NCBI RefSeq assembly: GCF_900111325.1 | Contig: NZ_FOGW01000013.1 | Span: forward strand, 35,554 to 99,553 | DNA length: 64,000 nucleotides | Origin: Lachnobacterium bovis | GTDB lineage: Bacteria; Bacillota; Clostridia; Lachnospirales; Lachnospiraceae | Direction: 5' to 3' | Translations under genes and position numbers: made by a program | Shown: one piece after another, positions 26,305 to 34,692 of the stretch | Layout of the letters: every line of letters starts with the position of its first letter | How positions within the stretch are numbered: position 1 is the first letter of the stretch | Notes under the pieces: model-generated | The model's database searches: none | The model's input: the letters and a program-made list of their open reading frames with translations, nothing else | What the model was told of the DNA's origin: nothing

Positions 26305-26736
26305 ATGGAACTAAAAAAAGGAAAGGTAGCTGTATTGTTTGCGGCAGCGGCAGTTGTTGTATCGACGGCATGTGTGGATGTATCAGCATCAAATGATGCG
26401 GTAGCGTTTACAAACTACAGATTGAAACCCTGCTATGCTAATACATATACAACTTCAAGATATCGTCAAACAACTAATCCAGATAATAAATGGAAGGTAA
26501 ATTTAGCTTATAGTACTGAAGGAAAGGGTTCAATTGCAACATTTTGGCTTGCAAAAGCAAATTCTGCACATACTATTGTGTCGGGTACACATAATGTGAC
26601 ACAAGGGTCAGGAAATCATTATTTTGCGGCAACATCGGGGGCATCAAGGTCTAATGTGTGCTTAGGAATGGAAAACAATAATTATACTACTGCAGAGTAT
26701 CATGTTTCTGGATATTGGGATGAAGAAACAGATTAA
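26305..26736 (+). CDS. Small secreted protein, DUF2712-like
   Basis: A 143-residue protein with a clear signal peptide (about 1-29, ending VSAS before NDAVAF). The mature ~114 residues contain SRYRQTTNPDNKWKVNLAYS, GKGSIATFWLA, HNVTQGSGNHYF and a C-terminal NNYTTAEYHVSGYWDEET, the pattern I recall for DUF2712 proteins of Bacillus and Clostridium. The two Cys of the mature region (in KPCYAN and SNVCLG) could form a disulfide. It has its own GAAGGGAG site, about 100 bp after the regulator. DUF2712 genes tend to neighbour ABC-2-like transporters, as here. A bacteriocin-like or envelope role is possible but unproven. Confidence 0.75.
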   Translation: MELKKGKVAVLFAAAAVVVSTACVDVSASNDAVAFTNYRLKPCYANTYTTSRYRQTTNPDNKWKVNLAYSTEGKGSIATFWLAKANSAHTIVSGTHNVTQGSGNHYFAATSGASRSNVCLGMENNNYTTAEYHVSGYWDEETD

Positions 26737-26763
26737 CAATGATATAAAAGTTTAGATTAAGTT

Positions 26764-26801
26764 AGAGGTATTCTGAATTCACATGAGTTTGGAATACCTC
26801 T
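26764..26801 (+). repeat. Hairpin between the DUF2712 gene and transporter genes
   Basis: A perfect 10-bp stem (agaggtattc with gaatacctct), 18-nt loop, followed by A rather than T. It could stabilise the upstream message or set unequal expression. Confidence 0.6.
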
Positions 26802-26829
26802 GTAAAAAAGTTTTAGGGGGATAGTAGTT

Positions 26830-27618
26830 ATGTTACTCAAGTATCAAGTAAAAAAAATATGGAATGATCCAATAAAAAATTTCATTTGTTTTTTAGTTTT
26901 ATTTTTCCCATGTTTGGAGATTATCTACAATTTATTTGATTTAATTTCAAGAGAAGCTCATGTGTTAAGGCCAGAATTTATGTGTTTTTTGGTTGGTAGT
27001 TCAACTCGTATATCTCATGTCTTTCAAAGTATTGTCTTATGGTTTTTCCCATTATATAGTTTGTTATTAACAGCAGAAGATTGTATAGAAGAAAGAAAAA
27101 CAGGAATAAGAAATATTGTGATTGCAAAAGAAGGTAAGAAAAAATATATAAAATCACATTTATATAAAAGTTTTATTTTTTCATTTTTATTGATAATGCT
27201 AATGCTACTTATAAATATGGCTTTAGTTTATATTATATTTGCAGGTGGCAAAACGCCTAAGTATGATGACTTGATGCTTTCATTAAGAACAGATAATTTG
27301 CTTTGGGCTTGTAAGAATGGTTTGTTAGTTAATTTCATTTATATTATTATCACGGCTGCTATTTGTGGTCTAATTTCTATGGTTGGAACAATTAGTGCAA
27401 TTATGCTTGTAGATAGAAAAATAGTTTATGGAATTACTATGTTATTTTGGTTTGCGCCAACGTTTTTATCAAAATCATTACTTTATGTATTTCAACCTTT
27501 TACAGAATATTCTCTTAGCTTTGTTGCACCAACCATTATCGGTGTTTTCGTGGTTTATATATTATATATTAGTGGTTGGTATGTGAAGGAGGTATATTTT
27601 GACAAAAAAAGTATTTAA
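26830..27618 (+). CDS. ABC-2-like membrane subunit (first)
   Basis: A 262-residue integral membrane protein with about six hydrophobic helices (near 20-40, 60-80, 110-135, 165-190, 195-215, 228-250). The cytoplasmic segment EDCIEERKTGIRNIVIAKEGKKKYIKSHL, just before helix 3, is the typical coupling region of ABC-2-type permeases. It overlaps the next gene by 20 bp. With the two further membrane proteins and the ATPase it should form a transporter. GGGGGA precedes the ATG. The substrate is unknown; the neighbouring DUF2712 protein is the obvious candidate, though its signal peptide suggests Sec export. Confidence 0.75.
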   Translation: MLLKYQVKKIWNDPIKNFICFLVLFFPCLEIIYNLFDLISREAHVLRPEFMCFLVGSSTRISHVFQSIVLWFFPLYSLLLTAEDCIEERKTGIRNIVIAKEGKKKYIKSHLYKSFIFSFLLIMLMLLINMALVYIIFAGGKTPKYDDLMLSLRTDNLLWACKNGLLVNFIYIIITAAICGLISMVGTISAIMLVDRKIVYGITMLFWFAPTFLSKSLLYVFQPFTEYSLSFVAPTIIGVFVVYILYISGWYVKEVYFDKKSI

Positions 27619-28345
27619 TAAAAGGGTGTTATTTGCACTTCTTTTCTGTTTGGTTTTAAATGTAATTAAGGTATATGTTGATAATAAAGGTTTCGCAGAA
27701 ATGTATAGTAAAGGTTTAATGACAAAGGTTAGCTATAATGAAGACCTATTGTCTGGGGCCTATTATACTATTGTGGATTATGCAGTTTGGCAAGCAGCTG
27801 TATATTTGATTTTTATAGAGTATGTTATGAATTATAACCGTATATGTTACATGATAAGATATGTTAATCGTGATGAATATTGGAAAAGTCAGATTAAAAA
27901 TGTAACAAAAGCTACAGCATGTTTTGTTTTTGTACATGAGTTAGTTAGTTTTTTTCTCACAATTCAAAAAGGTGATTATAAGATACTAATGAAGCACAAT
28001 TGGATACAAGGACTATTTTTGCAGTTTGTTGCTGCAAATTTGTTTTATTTATGTACGTATCTTTTTTATGAGTTTTTAAGATCATATTTTGGAAAGAGCA
28101 AATCAAATGTGCTTATTGTAATTATATATTTTGTAGAATACGTTTTGAGCAGAAATGTTTTGGATAATTTTTGGTTTCCAGAAAATGATGTAAATATGAT
28201 GACAAAGAGGTGTGTGGATAACATGCCGTTACTCATGTGTTTCTTAGGAATATTTAGATTGGCGATGGAAGTATTCATAATGAGTCGAATCTTATCTTGG
28301 AAGAAGGGAAAGGAAGATTTGTTGATTTATGAAAAGGTTAACTAA
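27599..28345 (+). CDS. Membrane protein, DUF2705/ABC-2-like (second)
   Basis: A 248-residue protein with about six hydrophobic helices. RICYMIRYVNRDEYWKSQIKNVTKA resembles the intracellular coupling segment of ABC-2-like subunits (an R-x-x-R/K-rich stretch before a helix). It starts with TTG at 27599, about 8 bases after GGAGG, inside the 3' end of the previous gene: translational coupling with a rare start codon. I recognise no specific family beyond a likeness to DUF2705-type proteins found with DUF2712. Confidence 0.7.
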   Translation: MTKKVFNKRVLFALLFCLVLNVIKVYVDNKGFAEMYSKGLMTKVSYNEDLLSGAYYTIVDYAVWQAAVYLIFIEYVMNYNRICYMIRYVNRDEYWKSQIKNVTKATACFVFVHELVSFFLTIQKGDYKILMKHNWIQGLFLQFVAANLFYLCTYLFYEFLRSYFGKSKSNVLIVIIYFVEYVLSRNVLDNFWFPENDVNMMTKRCVDNMPLLMCFLGIFRLAMEVFIMSRILSWKKGKEDLLIYEKVN

Positions 28346-28371
28346 AATAAATTAGGAAGGTAATGGATAGG

Positions 28372-29007
28372 ATGTATAGATTAAAAAATGTTACAAAGGT
28401 AATAAAAAATCAGAGGGTTTTAGAAGATATAAATTACGAGTTTGAAAACGGTAAAATATATGGACTTTATGGAACAAACGGATCAGGAAAAACTATGATA
28501 ATTAGAGTTTTATCTGGGTTAGTAGTTCCAACAGAAGGTGAAGTTGAAATTGATGGAAAGGTTTTGCATAAAGATATTTCATTTCCGCCAAGTGTTGGTA
28601 TTATAATAGAAAATATGGAGTTACTCCCTAAATTAACAGCTAAGGAAAACTTGAAAGCTTTATCAGAAATAAAGGGGATAGCAACTGATGAGGATATAGA
28701 AAGTGCTTTAGAAAAAGTGGGGTTAGATACGAATAAACCTGTAAAAAAATATTCGTTAGGAATGCGTCAAAAATTAAATATTGCGCAAGCTATATTCGAA
28801 AAACCAGATTTGATATTATTAGATGAGCCAACTAATGCATTAGATGAAAAAAGTGTTACTCGAGTATATGATGTTTTGAGAAAAGAAAAAGAACGTGGAG
28901 CTTGTATAATTATGGCAACTCATAACAAATCAGATTTTTCAAGTATCTGTGATGAAATTATAAAGGTTGATGCCGGAAGAATTGAGGAGGTTGTCAATGA
29001 AAACTAA
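28372..29007 (+). CDS. ABC transporter ATPase of the DUF2712 cluster
   Basis: A 211-residue nucleotide-binding subunit: Walker A YGTNGSGKTMII, signature YSLGMRQKLNIAQA, Walker B LILLDEPTNALDE and H-loop IMATHNKSDF. The LGM-type signature and short length place it with ABC-2/bacitracin-type export ATPases (CcmA-like). I prefer ATG at 28372 (11 bases after AGGAAGG) over ATG 28363, which is 2 bases from it. The gene overlaps the following LRR gene by 11 bp. It probably energises the three ABC-2-like membrane proteins around it. Confidence 0.92.
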   Translation: MYRLKNVTKVIKNQRVLEDINYEFENGKIYGLYGTNGSGKTMIIRVLSGLVVPTEGEVEIDGKVLHKDISFPPSVGIIIENMELLPKLTAKENLKALSEIKGIATDEDIESALEKVGLDTNKPVKKYSLGMRQKLNIAQAIFEKPDLILLDEPTNALDEKSVTRVYDVLRKEKERGACIIMATHNKSDFSSICDEIIKVDAGRIEEVVNEN

Positions 29008-29539
29008 GAGGTTTCATATAAATATAAAGACGATAGTTGGAATTTTTTGTGTGATGTGTTTATTGGCTGAGGCTTCAAACATTTTTTTGAAAAAAAATTA
29101 TGCGTATATGTTTGAAAATGATATTAAAGTATCTGAATCAGAAATTAAAACGACTAAAAAAACTAATGATGGCAAATATGTATATAAGATTTTGAAAGAC
29201 AAAAAAAGCATTATATTGAAATCTTATAATTGTTTTGATGAGAAAGATGTTATTGTGCCATCAAAAATAGATGGTTATAAAGTTATCGGATTAGATGATT
29301 CAGTTTTTGCATGTCATGAAGAGATGAAAAGTATTGAAATACCTGATTCAGTTGAGAAAACTGAAATGGCTACCTTTGGAGGTTGTACTAATCTAAAGAA
29401 AATACTTTTTAAAGGTGATGTGAAACAGGTAAGTAAATGGACTTTCTTAGATTGTAAAGGCGTTGTAGTTGCAAAAAACAATTCAAATATCGAAAAATGT
29501 GCAAAAAAACAAGGCATGAAAGTAGAAATTGAAAATTAA
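28997..29539 (+). CDS. Membrane-anchored BspA-type leucine-rich-repeat protein
   Basis: A 180-residue protein with one N-terminal hydrophobic segment (about 10-28, a signal anchor or uncleaved signal) followed by about two BspA-type LRR_5 repeats: DSVFACHEEMKSIEIPDSVEK and FGGCTNLKKILFKGDVKQV, plus a partial WTFLDCK unit. LRR_5 proteins act at cell surfaces in binding. I start at ATG 28997, 6 bases after GGAGG; it overlaps the ATPase gene. An LRR protein inside an ABC operon is unusual, and an immunity, sensor or chaperone role for the secreted protein is a guess. Confidence 0.78.
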   Translation: MKTKRFHINIKTIVGIFCVMCLLAEASNIFLKKNYAYMFENDIKVSESEIKTTKKTNDGKYVYKILKDKKSIILKSYNCFDEKDVIVPSKIDGYKVIGLDDSVFACHEEMKSIEIPDSVEKTEMATFGGCTNLKKILFKGDVKQVSKWTFLDCKGVVVAKNNSNIEKCAKKQGMKVEIEN

Positions 29540-29563
29540 AACTGTTTAGGAGGCCTTGTGTTA

Positions 29564-30265
29564 ATGAAAAAAAATAAAGAAAACATTTTTTGTTACGTAA
29601 TAGCTTGTATTGTTCAGACTATGTATTATTTTTTTAGGAGAAATAAAGTTTTTGTTTTTGCAAATGGGATACCCGGAGTAAAAATGGGGGAGGGTTTTCC
29701 GATTTTAGATATTTGCGCATTAGTCATGCCTGGATTAATGATGTTTTTGATTTTTTCTAATTTCTATTCTTTTCATATGGAAGAGTATGGAAGATTATTA
29801 TTGGTACGAGATTGCAATATAAGAAAAAGAATTTATAAATTATTTAAAAATATTGCAATTGAAGAGTTGATATTGATTTTGTTACACATTGCAGTTAATA
29901 TGGTATTTGATATGAATTATTTTATAAGGAATTTATATCAAATAATAAAGGGAGGAGCAATTTATTATTTAGTAATGCTTGTTCTTTTGACTGTGGAATT
30001 TTTCGTGTCGACCTGGTTTGATGATAGTATTGTGATGACGAATTTGGGTTTATACCTATTCGTTTCTGTTATTATTGTGATTATTAGCGATAATAAAGTT
30101 TTAGGAACATTATTTTTTCCAGGCAGAATTTTGAGACTTTATAAAATAAATGCAGCAGATGGATTAATAGGATTTTTTGTCCCTTCGATTGTTACTGCAT
30201 TACTGTTTATTGTGGTGTTATTAGAGTTGATAATTAAACGTTGTAGTAATAAAGATTATTTTTAG
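29564..30265 (+). CDS. ABC-2-like membrane subunit (third)
   Basis: A 233-residue protein with about six hydrophobic helices. The EEYGRLLLVRDCNIRKRIYKLFKNIAIEE segment again matches the cytoplasmic coupling region of ABC-2-like subunits and resembles the second membrane protein. I start at ATG 29564, 10 bases after TAGGAGG, rather than GTG 29558. It is the last gene of the cluster, ahead of a strong terminator. Confidence 0.72.
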   Translation: MKKNKENIFCYVIACIVQTMYYFFRRNKVFVFANGIPGVKMGEGFPILDICALVMPGLMMFLIFSNFYSFHMEEYGRLLLVRDCNIRKRIYKLFKNIAIEELILILLHIAVNMVFDMNYFIRNLYQIIKGGAIYYLVMLVLLTVEFFVSTWFDDSIVMTNLGLYLFVSVIIVIISDNKVLGTLFFPGRILRLYKINAADGLIGFFVPSIVTALLFIVVLLELIIKRCSNKDYF

Positions 30266-30283
30266 AAAGATATATTGTATTAA

Positions 30284-30328
30284 AAAAGAAGTTATAACAC
30301 AAAAAAGTGTGATAACTTCTTTTTTTGT
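30284..30328 (+). terminator. Terminator of the LytTR/DUF2712 cluster
   Basis: A stem of about 15 bp with one mismatch (30286-30300 with 30307-30321) and a 6-nt A loop, then seven T. Between here and the next ATG at 30571 I see a weak promoter-like TTGACG at about 30393 with TATAAT-like sequence downstream, and no gene. Confidence 0.9.
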
Positions 30329-30570
30329 AATTCTATGTGGGTTTAGATATAAGTTATCACAAATAATAGGTATTAGATATTATTAAAGTTATTTGACGTA
30401 ACAGGAAAAATAAGGTTTAATATAATATATAGATTGTATAATTGTATGTAATCTATAAAGAGGATATAATTAAATATAAAATAAGAACTAGAATAATCAA
30501 ATAATCTTATGAAGGTGAATACTATATATGAGTAGGGATGGGTAAATATATGTTATAACGGAGAGAATAT

Positions 30571-31980
30571 ATGATATTAGAATTACTACAGAAATTAGAT
30601 GATGTAATGTATTATCCAATTTTGATTATTGTTATGGCGATAGCAGGATTATACTTTACAATTAAAACAAGATTTGTTCAGATTAGACATTTAAAAGATG
30701 CCTTTAAATTAGTAATGGAAAAGCCACAGGATAAGTCACAAGTCTCATCATTTCAGGCACTTATGGTTTCGACTGCATCGAGAGTAGGTACAGGAAATAT
30801 TGTCGGCGTATCAACAGCAATCTGTTTAGGAGGCGCGGGTTCAATTTTCTGGATGTGGGTTATGTGTATTATAGGTGCATCTTCTGCATTCGTAGAAAGC
30901 ACTTTGGCGCAGATTTATAAACAAAAAGAAGAAGATGGTAATAGTTATGGTGGACCAGCTTATTATATTGAACAGGCATTAAAAGCTCCTTGGTTATCAG
31001 TAGTATTTTGTGTTTGCTTAATAGTTACATACGCGGTCGGATTTAATTTATTATGTTCTTATAATTTACAATCAACATTTGAAACATATAGTTTTTATAA
31101 TAAAAATATTACACCATATGTAGTCGGAGTGATTATTACATTATTAGTTGGATTTTGTGCCATGGGTGGCGGTAAAAAAATTATTAAATTTACAGAAATA
31201 TTAGTGCCTATTATGGGTGTTTGTTATGTTTTAGTATCTTTAATTGTAATAATTTTTAACATAAAAAATGTACCTACAATGTTTATAACTATCTTAGAAG
31301 ATGCATTTGATTTTAAATCAATTCTAGGTGGTGTCGCTGGTTCGTGTTTAATATATGGTGTAAAGAGAGGATTGTATTCGAATGAAGCAGGTGTTGGTTC
31401 TGCACCAAATGCATCAGCATCGGCGAATGTAAGTCATCCTGTAAAACAGGGCTTGGTTCAAACAGTTTCAGTATATATTGATACAATGCTTCTATGCACA
31501 GCAACTGGTTTGATGTGTTTGAGTTCAGGAGTAAAAGCTTCAGAAAAGGTTGCAGGAATGCCTTATGTACAAAATGCAATTAGTACTGTTTTTGGAAAAT
31601 TCGGTCCTATTTTTATAACAGGAGCAATGATTCTATTTGCAATAACAACACTTTTAGGAAATTTATATTATGTTGAAAATGCAGTAATATACCTTAATGG
31701 TAAAAAAAGACCAAGTGAAAGATTTTTCAAAATCTTTAGACTTATTTGTGTTATTATAATTTTCTTTGGATCAATAGTTTCAATGGATGTAGCTTGGGCT
31801 GCAGCAGATATAACAATGGGCTTTATGACGTTGATAAACTTACCATGTTGTGTTGCATTATTTAAAGTAGTCAATTTGGCATTAAAAGATTATGAACGAC
31901 AGTTAAAAGAAAACAAAAATCCAGAATTTAAAGGTGTAGATATTGGATTAGATAAAAATGATATTTGTTTCTGGAAATAA
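30571..31980 (+). CDS. Sodium:alanine/glycine symporter (AGCS family)
   Basis: A 469-residue transporter with about 11 helices. Family features are ALMVSTASRVGTGNIVGVSTAI near the N-terminus, the GGPAYYIE segment and GLYSNEAGVGSAPNASASANVSHPVKQGL, the AGCS signature. It couples uptake of alanine or glycine to Na+ (or H+). GGAGAG precedes the ATG. No regulatory RNA was recognised in the leader. It is followed at once by a decayed peptide deformylase gene. Confidence 0.94.
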   Translation: MILELLQKLDDVMYYPILIIVMAIAGLYFTIKTRFVQIRHLKDAFKLVMEKPQDKSQVSSFQALMVSTASRVGTGNIVGVSTAICLGGAGSIFWMWVMCIIGASSAFVESTLAQIYKQKEEDGNSYGGPAYYIEQALKAPWLSVVFCVCLIVTYAVGFNLLCSYNLQSTFETYSFYNKNITPYVVGVIITLLVGFCAMGGGKKIIKFTEILVPIMGVCYVLVSLIVIIFNIKNVPTMFITILEDAFDFKSILGGVAGSCLIYGVKRGLYSNEAGVGSAPNASASANVSHPVKQGLVQTVSVYIDTMLLCTATGLMCLSSGVKASEKVAGMPYVQNAISTVFGKFGPIFITGAMILFAITTLLGNLYYVENAVIYLNGKKRPSERFFKIFRLICVIIIFFGSIVSMDVAWAAADITMGFMTLINLPCCVALFKVVNLALKDYERQLKENKNPEFKGVDIGLDKNDICFWK

Positions 31981-31992
31981 TCAAGAGGACAT

Positions 31993-32148
31993 ATGGTTAA
32001 AGAAATAGTAAGAGATCAAATGTTTTTATGGTTGGACCTTTTATTTTTTCAATGGTAAACCCTAAAATCGTGAGAAAAACTGGAAAGTATGAAACCCAGG
32101 AAAGCTGATATAATTTGGAACAAATACAGATGGATTTAACGTAAAGGA
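31993..32148 (+). pseudogene. Decayed peptide deformylase gene
   Basis: The start (AGAGGA then ATG 31993) reads MVKEIVRDQMF, matching MVKDIVKDTLF of the intact deformylase at 40037. The middle is deleted. In another frame the sequence continues FMVGPFIFSMVNPKIV and then KYETQES before a stop, matching FSVGPFIVPMVNPKIV and YQTQES of the intact gene. The active-site HExxH part is missing. It is therefore a relic with an internal deletion and frameshift, wedged between the AGCS gene and a small hydrophobic ORF. Confidence 0.85.
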
Positions 32149-32156
32149 GAAAACTA

Positions 32157-32462
32157 GTGATTATTTTGAAATTTATTAAATTGATTTTAACTCCAGTTGT
32201 TTGGGTAATCCAATTACTTTTATCAATATTGGCATTTTTGATAGAATTAGTTGGTGTTATGTTAGAGATTATTTTTGCTATCGCAGGTACAATTGGTGTG
32301 GTAGTAGCAGTATATGGAATTTACACTCAAAGTATAGATCCTGTAAAAACTATAGCATTGTTAGTAGTGTCATTGCTTTTGGCATCAATTACAATATGCT
32401 TACACAGATGGGGAGCAGCAGGGATACATTCTTTAAAAAGATGTATCTCAAATGTGTTTTAA
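32157..32462 (+). CDS. Small hydrophobic protein
   Basis: A 101-residue protein, nearly all membrane: three hydrophobic segments (about 5-27, 29-55, 64-82) and a short basic tail. GTG start 5 bases after AAAGGAGA. The WVIQLLLSILAFLIELVG pattern recalls small membrane proteins carried on clostridial conjugative elements (CD1845-like), but similarity of such hydrophobic sequences is weak evidence. Next to a deformylase relic, it may itself be a leftover. A terminator follows. Confidence 0.55.
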   Translation: MIILKFIKLILTPVVWVIQLLLSILAFLIELVGVMLEIIFAIAGTIGVVVAVYGIYTQSIDPVKTIALLVVSLLLASITICLHRWGAAGIHSLKRCISNVF

Positions 32463-32512
32463 ATTATATAAATAAAAATATTAAGAGATGTGTTACCAAA
32501 TATTTTATATAA

Positions 32513-32556
32513 AAATTCAAACCTTGCAGAGAGTATGTAGGGTTTGGATTTTTTTT
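32513..32556 (+). terminator. Terminator after the small hydrophobic ORF
   Basis: An 11-bp stem with G-U pairs (32513-32523 with 32541-32551) and a T-run. Confidence 0.8.
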
Positions 32557-32640
32557 ATTGCTCTTTAATGTATGTAGAGATATAATAGGAATGAAATAAG
32601 TTAGTTCTAACTAACGGAAGAGACATAAGGAGGCGGGATA

Positions 32641-33546
32641 ATGAGCTTAGGAGCCAAAATAATAAATTGCGGAATAAAATTATCGGGAATAAAGAAAAAG
32701 TATTTACTGCCAGAGGATGAGTTTTTAAATGAGATTAAAAAGATGAATAAAAATAGAGGATTTTATTTGCCGAAGGATAAAAAAGCGTTTTACAAGGAAC
32801 ATGAAGTGATGGAAAATAAGTGTTTGATAGTACAAAGCAGTGAAAAATTATCTCAAAGAGCAATTTTATATTTTTTTGGAGGTGGGATGATATTAGGCCC
32901 AGATAAGGGTGATGTTAGTGTTATTTTGAAACTTATGAAAAAAACAGGATGTGATATATGGTTTCCGATGTATCCATTGTGTACAAAAAGTTCTATAATG
33001 GATTCTTTTGAAATGGTATATGAATGCTATAGACAGATGATTGATTTATATGGAGGAGGAAATGTAAGTACATGTGGATTTTCCTCAGGAGGCGCATTAG
33101 CAATAGGAATAGCAACATATAATAACACAAGAAAGAATAAACTTCCTATGCCTCGTCATATTGTTGCGGTTTCACCGGGGGAAGTTCCATGGAAAGATGA
33201 AGAGAAAGCAGCAATGAAAAAGAACAATAGAAAAGATATGATGGTAGATTATTCTTTTATGGAGAAAGTAGAAAAATTGGAAAGGCATGGAAGGAATGAT
33301 GTTCCTGATTATATGATTCATATCTCTAAAGGGGATTTATCCGGAGTTGATAATATTCATTTTGTATATAGTACAGATGAAGTTTTATACGGTGCAAAGC
33401 AATGCTTTATTGATGCCTGTAAAAAATATAATGTCAAATATTCTGTGCGTGAACGAGCAGGAATGTTTCATTGCTATGCAATGTTGCCATATTTTAAGGA
33501 GGCAAAAGAGGATTTTGAAGAAATAGCTCAGATTTTATCTGAATAG
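32641..33546 (+). CDS. Alpha/beta-hydrolase (esterase-like)
   Basis: A 301-residue hydrolase of the hormone-sensitive-lipase-like class. The oxyanion region is AILYFFGGGMILG (HGGG with Phe in place of His), the nucleophile is in CGFSSGGALAIG (G-x-S-x-G), the acid is probably in VYSTDEVLY and the catalytic His in AGMFHCYAM. No signal peptide is seen. The substrate is unknown; short acyl esters are typical for the family. GGAGGCGGG precedes the ATG. It sits alone between two terminator regions. Confidence 0.85.
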   Translation: MSLGAKIINCGIKLSGIKKKYLLPEDEFLNEIKKMNKNRGFYLPKDKKAFYKEHEVMENKCLIVQSSEKLSQRAILYFFGGGMILGPDKGDVSVILKLMKKTGCDIWFPMYPLCTKSSIMDSFEMVYECYRQMIDLYGGGNVSTCGFSSGGALAIGIATYNNTRKNKLPMPRHIVAVSPGEVPWKDEEKAAMKKNNRKDMMVDYSFMEKVEKLERHGRNDVPDYMIHISKGDLSGVDNIHFVYSTDEVLYGAKQCFIDACKKYNVKYSVRERAGMFHCYAMLPYFKEAKEDFEEIAQILSE

Positions 33547-33664
33547 AGAATAAAAGTTTATAGAGAGAATAAATAAAGAAAAATAAGAGAGTATATAAAA
33601 AGAAGGAAGGAGGCAAGTATGATTGTGTCCATAGTTAACACATCATACAAAGGATATGCTGAAA

Positions 33665-34432
33665 ATGTGGGAAATTATTTTGATTCCTTTTATTGGAACA
33701 AGCTTAGGTGCAGCAAGTGTATTTTTATTCAAAAAGAAAATGGGAGAAAAATTACAGAGAGCATTAACCGGATTTGCGTCAGGCGTAATGGTCGCAGCAT
33801 CTTTTTTTAGTTTGCTTATTCCGGCGTTAGAGCAAGTACATGATATGGGAAATTTAAAATTTATTCCTGTAGTGATTGGGTTTGGAATAGGAATGTTATT
33901 TTTACTTGTGCTTGATTTAGTGACACCTCATATGCATTTTAATAATTGTGAAGAGGGAGTAAAAAGCGGATTAAAAAGAACGACGAAATTGGTATTGGCA
34001 GTTACGCTTCACAATATTCCAGAAGGAATGGCGGTTGGTATAGTTTGCGCAGGATGGATGTATGGAAGCGCATCAATTACGTTTACAGGCGCACTTGCGC
34101 TATCACTTGGTATTGCAATTCAAAATTTTCCAGAGGGAGCAATTGTATCGGTGCCACTTTTAGGAGAAGGTGTACCAAAAAAAAGAACTTTTATATATGG
34201 AGTTTTATCAGGAGTTGTAGAACCTATTGGTACATTACTTGTAATTGCTGCATCAAAATTTTTGATTCCAACAATGCCATATTTATTGAGTTTTGCAGCA
34301 GGGGCGATGATGTATGTTGTGGTTGAGGAGCTGATACCAGAAATGTCAGAAGGTCCACATTCAAATACTGCAACAATATGTTTTGCTGCAGGTTTCATAC
34401 TGATGTTATCGCTAGATGTTGGTTTAGGTTAA
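33665..34432 (+). CDS. ZIP-family metal transporter
   Basis: A membrane protein of about 255 residues with eight helices. The metal-site helices are clear: TLHNIPEGMAVGIVCAG in helix 4 (H-N-x-P-E-G) and AIQNFPEGAIVSVPL in helix 5, as in bacterial GufA-like ZIP transporters for zinc and other divalent metals. The cytoplasmic loop has the HMHFN histidines. The start is uncertain: ATG 33665 is 10 bases after AAAGGA, ATG 33656 is also in frame, and a much stronger site (GGAAGGAGG, 33604-33613) instead serves an out-of-frame ORF from 33619 to 33810. Confidence 0.9.
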   Translation: MWEIILIPFIGTSLGAASVFLFKKKMGEKLQRALTGFASGVMVAASFFSLLIPALEQVHDMGNLKFIPVVIGFGIGMLFLLVLDLVTPHMHFNNCEEGVKSGLKRTTKLVLAVTLHNIPEGMAVGIVCAGWMYGSASITFTGALALSLGIAIQNFPEGAIVSVPLLGEGVPKKRTFIYGVLSGVVEPIGTLLVIAASKFLIPTMPYLLSFAAGAMMYVVVEELIPEMSEGPHSNTATICFAAGFILMLSLDVGLG

Positions 34433-34692
34433 GTAAATTTCATAAGAAAAAAGACGATTATTCTATTAATAAAAAATAAGAAAAAAGACATAAAAAATTT
34501 ATAATTTTTAATATAGATATTAGTATAAATAAAGGTTATGTGACGATATATAGTATGGATCATTGTGTAAATCTTTTGGTGATTTTGTTTTGTCGAATTT
34601 AAAAAAACATGGTGGATAAAAACGGAATTAGTAAAATAAAAAAACAAAACATAACACAGATGATTTAGTAAATTTTTATTATGGAGGATAAT

